DNA of 64,000 bases from NCBI RefSeq assembly GCF_002775205.1, contig NC_036460.1, positions 18,938,402 to 19,002,401 on the forward strand, given 5' to 3'. Source of the DNA: Xiphophorus maculatus. Taxonomy: Eukaryota > Chordata > Actinopteri > Cyprinodontiformes > Poeciliidae. The notes below the pieces were generated by a model. It did no database searches, had not been told where the DNA came from, and saw only the letters and a list, made by a program, of their open reading frames with translations. The position numbers and the translations under genes are program-made. Shown here in pieces: positions 57,537 through 64,000 of the stretch; the first letter of the stretch is position 1; each line of letters begins with the position of its first letter.

Positions 57537-58079
57537 TTAAGTCGAGGCCAAACCAGAGCTGTGTAGAACTACAACTTTTAGTTTGACTTTGGAAACATTT
57601 GCATGTAAAAACGCACATTAATGTAGGCGGGGAAAGTAAACGATAAGTTTAACAAAGAAGAGCCGCTCGGGGGGAGATGAAAGGTGGGAGGCTGAGCAGA
57701 GCTAGAGGAAGGAATTAAATCACAAATGATGCAGTAGATTAATGAGGATTGTACTGCGAGATGTCTCGAAGCAGGTTAATCATCTCCCCTGAGACGTAAT
57801 TTCAGTGTGAGACACCAGTTTAAGAGGCGAAATAGAGCTGGTGTGTTAACGCTCTTGTTTTACAAGAGCACTGGCACACAAGTTTGGATTTTGGGACTTG
57901 TATTCCACCATAAAAACACTTTTTAAAAAAGAGCTCAAGATACATTTTAGTGCTTTTCGTGTACTATAGTTTTTTGGATTGATGCTGGTGTTTCAGGACT
58001 TCTATAAACCCCATGTGTATGAATTGACACACTAATAGGATTCAACGGATTTGTTCTAATTAATGGACTTTTTTTTTGT

Positions 58080-58700
58080 AATTATTTTTTTATTTAGAAA
58101 GACAGATTTCCATCACATTTGTTAATTACAGCTTTACCCATTTAAGATCGTACATGAGTATACAACCAGAGAGTCCAAGTGATTTTTGTCCATACTGCCT
58201 TTCTGGTATTTTCTTTTACAGACTATCACTAAATTTTGTTGTAAACGATAACAAAAATGAACAGAATTGAACAATAATGGGGATTGCACCATCTCGAGCA
58301 ATAAAAACCACAAGAACATACAAGGGCAGGGCACATAATCCACAAGAACAATCAAATGAAGTCAGATCTAATTGGATTTACATACTCAGTCCATTTAATC
58401 CAGATCTTATAAAACTTTCCCTTTTCAACTTGGAGGGAAAAAGAAATCTTTTCCATAGCATAAATCTGGTAAACAATTTCAATCCATTCATCGATAGTGG
58501 GTGGATCTGGTTTAGCCATTTCCTTGTGATGGCTTTCTTACCAGTAGTATAGCCAGCAGTTTTTTGTCTATATTGGTCCATGTGTCCAATTGTAAGTTGC
58601 CCAAGTACAACGTTTCACATTTGAATGGAATTTTTACATTGAATATATTTTCAATGTGTTTGTGGAACTCCCAATAATTAATGGACTTTAAAGCACAAGC
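58080..58700 (-). mobile_element. L1-type LINE 3' fragment
   Basis: Minus-strand translation gives GKKAITRKWLNQIHPLSMNG followed by FTRFMLWKRFLFPSKLKRES. This resembles the C-terminal end of ORF2 of fish L1/Tx1-type LINEs (KKAITRKWL...PPTIDEW...MEKLTFSL). A frameshift lies in the middle. It is truncated and not functional. Confidence 0.65.
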
Positions 58701-58744
58701 TGAGGAAATAGCTCAGGAAAGACTTTAAAATACTTCTATTATTT

Positions 58745-59160
58745 TACTAATTACTGAATAACTTGGCACCAAAGCGCATTGAAGACCTGTTGTTTTCTGA
58801 ACCTTCCAGACCACTGAAGCCTTCTGGTTCTGGTCTACTCTGCATTCCCAGAACCAAACATGGAGAAGCAGCATTCAGTTTTTATGCTCCAATAATCTGG
58901 AATAAACTTCCAGAAAACTGTAAAGATGCTGAAACGCTGAGTTTATTTAAACCAAAGCTACAAATGCACCTGTTTAGAGTTGCTTTTGTTTAGTTATAAG
59001 TGGACCATTGGTCAACACATTGGATGTGTATTTGCTTGATTTGACAAAATGCAATGTTTATTGCTTATTTCATAATTAGCAACTGTACCGTGTTTTTATG
59101 GTGTAAAGCACTTTGATGTGTCTCGTTGCTGAAATGTCCTTTACGAATAAACTCGACCTG
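58745..59160 (+). mobile_element. LINE (L2/Rex-type) 3' end
   Basis: Plus strand: LAPKRIEDLLFSEPSRPLKP, SGSGLLCIPRTKHGEAAFSF, YAPIIWNKLPENCKDAETLS and LFKPKLQMHLFRVAF. This is the typical C-terminal segment of a fish L2/Rex-type polyprotein (GEAAFSxYxPxxWNxLPE...FKxxLKTHLF). It is followed by TTTAGTTATAAGT and a short 3' tail ending near ACGAATAAACTCGACC. It is 5' truncated, as usual for LINEs. Confidence 0.82.
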
Positions 59161-59898
59161 AGGGTGGATCCGTTAATTTTCATTTAATTCAGTTTAAAAA
59201 TGTGGTTTTATAAAGTGAGAAACCATTGACGGAGTACTCCTGCTTCTCATAAGGAACTGCTGAGGTTTGTGGTGTTAGCCACAGGATACTCAGCACCCTC
59301 TCATACACAGCAAATAACAGAGCTACTTTTTACAAGCACACTTCAAACGCCACGTCCCGTCTGTCCTGGGAACACATCATCTCGAATAAAACACACATTT
59401 CACACACAGACACGCACACACATTCCCCTCCTTTTTTTTAATTTAGAACCCTTCAGTCCTCGCTCGGCGTCTTCTTTCAGCCTTGGTGTGCTGTGTTTTG
59501 TTTAGTTGTTGTGCTTGCTGTCACCTGCCTGCTCACTGGGTTCGTTGTGCTTTTTCATGGGCTGGTTCCGTGTTTGTATCGCCGCTTGTGTTTCTTGTTA
59601 AATACAGCACGTTTCATGTGTGTATACTCATACATAGTCATGGGTTGCTATCACTTTGATACACATTTTATAGGTTTTACAAGTAGCAACTGAGGAGACG
59701 GTTTTGGATCAGTTGTTATCAGCTGTTATCACTCAGAAAGGCACTCGGCTCTGCTGCTCTCACTAACCATTTACCGTTGCACTGGTGCTTGCTTTTTTTT
59801 TTTACCCCGTTTTTCTTTGCTGTTTTTTTTTATTTTATAATTTCACTATATTTTCCTGTGTTCATTGTAATCATGACCTCTCGCTGTTTTAATTTCAG

Positions 59899-60006
59899 AT
59901 TTGCATATCCACTTCCACTCCTCCCTCATTTGCATACAGCAAGAATGGCGAGCGGGCATCCCACAGACAAATTCAGTTTCATGTATCAACCAGACACGCA
60001 CAAGAG
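59899..60006 (+). CDS. fam168a: fam168a upstream exon with possible N-terminal extension
   Basis: A 108-base exon with acceptor TGTTTTAATTTCAG and donor AAGAG|GTACGG. The ATG at 59945, in a strong context (AGAATGG), opens MASGHPTDKFSFMYQPDTHK. After splicing to 60572 it runs in frame through SKSRLSSA into the usual fam168a start, adding 28 residues. Splicing to exon 1 at 43316 would create an in-frame TGA exactly at the junction, closing the frame upstream. It could also be only 5' UTR, with translation starting at 60594. Whether the extension is annotated elsewhere is unknown to me. Confidence 0.6.
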
Positions 60007-60571
60007 GTACGGGGCACGCATGAACACACACTCACATTATCACTAAAACACTTTCAGAATGCCCAAATTCATCTTCGGCAGGTAAGTTGGACAGAACTGA
60101 GGCAGAGTTCTTTCTTTTCTTTTCTTTTTTTTCTGCAGGGCATGCGGCATTAACAAAACCTTTACCCTGAGCCGGTTCTAGCACCTGAATCCATTAATAG
60201 GTTGCTCCATTTTTTCCCCCTTCCAGTTGTGAAAGTCTGGCTGTGTGGCGCATTCAAGACCGCACAGAAGACGCTAGTTCTCAATGAATCCACACCTCCT
60301 TGTGCTTTCCAGCCAGTACTTGTGCTCCGTGTTATTTCAATAGTCTGAGTGTATTCTTACGTTGAGCCTACATAAGGGCGATGAGTCACAGGGCTTGATG
60401 ACTTTCAGATTTGTTTTTTCCTCTTCATGCCGAATACCTTAGACGAATGTAATGTTAACAGTATGTGTGTCTTTCATCAACTGACATGAATTACATGTGT
60501 TGTTTCTGTTTTCCTTTTTCTATTTCAACCCTCTTCCCTCTGTTCCACCCCCCTCCTGTCTTTCTTCTTAG

Positions 60572-60663
60572 TAAAAGCAGGTTATCTTCAGCCATGAATC
60601 CAGTCTACAGTCCTGTTCAGCCTGGCACTCCTTATGGAAACCCCAAGAACATGGCCTTCACAG
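60572..60663 (+). CDS. fam168a: fam168a first canonical coding exon
   Basis: The acceptor TTTCTTCTTAG is followed by 22 bases and the ATG at 60594-60596: [23 protein letters not shown], and donor ACAG|GTGAGA in phase 1. This matches the N-terminus of FAM168A (TCRP1), a small proline/tyrosine-rich protein linked to drug resistance and DNA repair; FAM168B starts MNPVYSPGSSG instead. The following exons (YPTAYP... in human) are not found up to position 64000, so the gene is partial. Confidence 0.9.
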
Positions 60664-60739
60664 GTGAGACAGGCATCCACTGATGTGCTGGCTTCTTATG
60701 CAGTCTGGAATATAATGGAGACAAGTATAGAATTAGATT

Positions 60740-60918
60740 AAAGGGGCAGTATTATGTAAAATTCACTTTTTTGGGCTTTACATCGCATCACAAATGAGAG
60801 CTGCAGCTTCTGAGCCTCTGCCTCACAGAGCACCCTGCCCCACGGCTCCCACTCCCAGCTCCTTCAAACTAGCCAGCAGGAATTAGCAAACACTGCCCAT
60901 CTGATGAACTCACTATTT

Positions 60919-60976
<58 letters not shown>

Positions 60977-61084
60977 ATATTTGATATATACAGCATTTCT
61001 ATAACAACTGAATCAACTAACATAATTAGTTAATTGTGCTATAAAATGGCATTGTAGCTGGAAAACACATAATACTGCACCTTT
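60740..61084. mobile_element. MITE with GCAGTATTATGT inverted repeats and internal (TA)n
   Basis: The left end AAAGGGGCAGTATTATGT and right end ACATAATACTGCACCTTT are inverted repeats with one mismatch, 345 bases apart. Between them is a (TA)n tract. A related right-half piece (GTGGCACTATGTGACTGGAA) lies near 49090. No coding frame. It inserted 76 bases after the fam168a exon donor. Confidence 0.75.
60922..60973. repeat. (TA)n microsatellite
   Basis: About 26 uninterrupted AT/TA units inside the MITE, flanked by GAGATATA and TATATCTC so that the whole can fold into one long hairpin. Confidence 0.95.
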
Positions 61085-64000
61085 AAACACATTTTATGTT
61101 CTATTTGAAAAGAGGTATCCTATTATCTAAAGACACTACTTTCCACCTGTTTCTGTTTTTTTCCGTTTGGCTGTCCATCAATCTGTCATCTACACATGAT
61201 TCATTCATCCATTTACTGTACATGGGTCACTTTTAACATTAGGTCTCCAACTGATGTTACTATAGAGTCAGCTAATCTGTTCAAGTTATGCTGATTGAAA
61301 TTATTTCATTTCCTCCTTTTGTTGTGGGCTCACTTTCTGTTATCAATGCCAGTACGTGATTCTCCCTGATAAACCCTCACAGTTAATTAAAATTAGCCCT
61401 ATATGTAGTTTGTGATTTATAGCCCCTTTTCTCCGTCTGTAAAATGATATGAATTAAGGTTTTTGTTTTGCCATGTGAGATCAAGTCAGACAGGGAAGCT
61501 GCAAAAACGACTAGTTAAAGCCAGACTGGTCATTCTACTAATAATTTATGTTTTCAAAAGCAGAATAAAATGTTTAAAAAGAATCACAAACTGTTTACAA
61601 GACTGTCAAATAAGTAATCAGTTTAGGTATTTTAACTGTACCTATACTGGTACTGGTAACTGTATTTCATATTTTGTTTCCACCCAAAATATGAGATACT
61701 TTAGGTAGGATAACCTTGACTAATAGTGAACCATTTTGGTCATTTTGATGTTGATTGTGATATGTGGACACACATGTAGAGCTTAAGCAGCACAAGTACT
61801 GTCAGGAGGAGAACATAAAATGGCTGATAGTGAATAAAAACTTTCATGAGTACATAAGCGGGTGTGGGTTTTTTTTACAATTTCCTGCAGCTTAAGACAA
61901 ACGGTGAAAACTTCAAGACTATTTACTGAATTTTGAAACCGTTTCAAATTAAATGTTTATTGCAACAAGCTGTAACAAGCCATTAGCTGGTTAATTAGGC
62001 TAGCTATTTGCAATCATTGTACTGTTCTTTCTTGATTCTTTCCTTCTTGGTGTTTTTACTTCTTCCCTTTAACCCTTCCATTCTTCATTTCCTTTCTTGT
62101 GCTGCATTTTCTTACTTTTTCTGTTTTCTTCCTGTGTTCTCCCCGTCATTCTTTCCTTCCTTTATTGTTTTTTTTTTTACTTTGTCCTCTTTTCATTCAT
62201 TCTTCCTTGCTTTGTTTCAGCCCCCCCCCAGCTTCCATATTTAAAGCATGTCCACTGTTCATTGCAATCCTTGTACTGTAAAAATATTGCTGGTATTTTA
62301 GAATTTAAAACGAAGACAATGAACAAAGAAGTCTGAAAAGTTGAGTATCAAGTCTATATTTTTACATAAAAGGAACTCTGTTTCTCTGTGCTCAGCAGTC
62401 TGATCACAGAGCTAGTGCGTTACTTAGAGTTGATGAGCTGGATGATGGACAAACTGTCCATAAGTATATGTTGGCTGGTCAGATTCCCCCAGCAGCCCAT
62501 CCTTGATTAAATAAATATTACGAAGTTGTCGTTTATGACCACTACTTCAAGTATTTTTCCATTAATAATTAATGAAATCAAACGGCATGTTAAGCAGTAC
62601 TTTTAGAAAGACTTTTATGTCCCTCTATTACCTGTTTAAAAGGGAAATTGCCAAAATATAAAGGACAAATAATTCACATTATTTTTTACATTGGTCTTCT
62701 AGCAGAATTACATTTTCACATTCCAAGGTTTCTCTAAACCCGTAATCTTGGTGTTATTGACTCAAATATTCATTCCCTTTGTACACATAGGCCTTCACTC
62801 AGACCATTCAGGCAGAAAATTGAATACAATAGAACAAGATACAAAAGCAGACTGTTTTCCATTTCCTAAGCCTTGGTAGGCATCGCTGCACATATTAAAC
62901 CATCCCTCTGAACTATTTACTTAGGTCTTCACCAAACCTCTAAAGACGCCACGAGTTAAATTCTGTGAGATTGAGGAGTTCTGGCTTTTAACTAGGTCAT
63001 CAAAACCGCCTGGTGTTTCATTGAGTTTTCCTCTACGATCCCAAGGATCTGGTTTTAATTATTGTGAAAAGAATAAAAGTTGATTGAAGTGGGTTGCAAT
63101 GCAAAGCTTTTTTCCCTTCTTTTTGGCAAACTTTATTTTAATGTAATGAAGTTTTTCCACTATTTATTTAACAGTTCACGCACAATTAAGGTGTTGCCTT
63201 TGCTTTATGATTTCAATCTGTGATCAGTCATGTTACAGGGTTTCCTTTAAGCTTTTTCCAGTTTGAGTGGGAGCCTCTTCAGATACTTTTTATCTATGTT
63301 TCTTAACCTCTTTATAAAATTAGTTAAGGGGATATCGGTTGCCTCTCCTCTTCGCTCCTTCAGGGTTTTTTCACCAAAGTTGCTTCACTGATTGCTAGTT
63401 TGTTCTTCACTGGCTCTGTAAAACAAAACTGGACATTACAGAAAAAGGCTCTACAATGAGCATATATTGAGTTTCTGTAGAGAACCACAGGCACACTGTG
63501 ACTACACAAATCACAATACTTGTTTCAGTTTCCCTACAAGAACCTTAATATCTCCACCTTAGCTTACTAATGTTGTATTAAACGGTCTGATTGAAAGCTG
63601 AAACTCTTACCTGTAATGTCCAGCCATACTGGAATTATTTAAAGCACCTGGTGATGATAAAATATAGAATGTTTTACTAAATGGATTTGGAAACGGCACT
63701 TGTCGGTGCAGCTTTTTGCTGTAGAGAAATTTACCTATATAGTAGTATGTGGCGAATAATATCCAAATTGAGCTCATGTTATTCTGCTGCATTTTGTTAA
63801 TGTCATAGTCTAGTAGTTTTGTCTTTTTAATTGGACAGATTTGAACTGATAGAAACTCTGTGAGTTTTAAACATGGCACTCAACATTTTGATTGGTTGTT
63901 GATCCTCATGAGCTCAACTTTAGTTCTTTACTAAACTGATTCTCTTCTCCGGCCCGGCTAAAAGTCACAACTGAGTTGGAATCAACAAAGTGTCACAACT
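61085..64000 (+). other. fam168a intron 2 (partial), no exon seen
   Basis: Pyrimidine-rich stretches (62020-62220) and AT-rich sequence. No conserved coding block of fam168a or any other gene is visible on either strand, and no transposon was classified with confidence. Confidence 0.5.

Larger units (their letters stand above)
43317..59898 (+). other. fam168a intron 1 (about 16.6 kb)
   Basis: No exon of another gene was recognised in this stretch. It holds the MITEs at 46933, 54489 and 57189, a SINE at 56025, LINE pieces at 58080 and 58745, and a trace near 49085-49115 of the element at 60740. Bases 43320-44100 are fairly CpG-rich and may be promoter-proximal control sequence. The rest is AT-rich and I see nothing else in it. 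Confidence 0.55.

Noticed and set aside
1..64000. CRISPR arrays, bacterial operons, integrated viruses, toxin genes
   Set aside because: None seen. The tandem repeats are minisatellite or microsatellite, and the mobile elements are eukaryotic transposons and LINE/SINE remnants.

Overview
This is vertebrate nuclear DNA and almost certainly from a teleost fish. It is AT-rich, its protein-coding genes are split into many short exons with GT-AG introns, and it is crowded with fossils of fish-type transposons (Tc1/mariner, hAT- and piggyBac-type MITEs, L1- and L2/Rex-type LINEs, a tRNA-derived SINE). I found no bacterial, viral or CRISPR features.

Layout. (1) 1-1.75 kb is a minisatellite of ~129-bp units, followed by a short GC-rich block. 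(2) About 5.9-15.0 kb, minus strand, holds the first 11 coding exons (564 codons) of cwf19l2, a spliceosome-associated protein. Its C-terminal catalytic-like domains are not in the window. (3) 18.9-29.7 kb, minus strand, is a complete 12-exon alkbh8, the tRNA wobble-uridine methyltransferase/hydroxylase (RRM + AlkB + methyltransferase, predicted 683 aa). (4) 35.2 kb, plus strand, is sln (sarcolipin), a 31-residue SERCA regulator encoded in one exon. (5) 36.9-41.65 kb, minus strand, is a complete BTB-BACK-Kelch gene of nine coding exons (predicted 628 aa) whose orthologue I could not name. Its noncoding first exon is near 42.0 kb. (6) 43.1 kb to the right edge, plus strand, is the 5' part of fam168a: a CpG-rich first exon, a ~16.6 kb intron, a small exon that can add 28 residues to the N-terminus, and the exon with the usual start. 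The remaining exons lie beyond the window.

The order cwf19l2-alkbh8-sln matches what I recall of human 11q22.3, where ELMOD1 lies between ALKBH8 and SLN; elmod1 is not visible here. fam168a maps to a different part of human chromosome 11, so a rearrangement breakpoint probably lies between sln and fam168a. The genes do not form an operon or pathway. cwf19l2 and alkbh8 are tandem on the minus strand, sln and the kelch gene converge, and the kelch gene and fam168a are head to head across about 1.1 kb.

The most interesting points are the in-frame N-terminal extension of fam168a, the higher-order minisatellite whose period is a whole number of codons, the CTGT microsatellite touching a splice donor of the kelch gene, the apparent loss or relocation of elmod1, and the GC-rich arginine-coding islet beside the minisatellite. 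I saw no convincing wholly new molecular system. Exon borders were called by eye from splice signals, reading phase and remembered family sequences.
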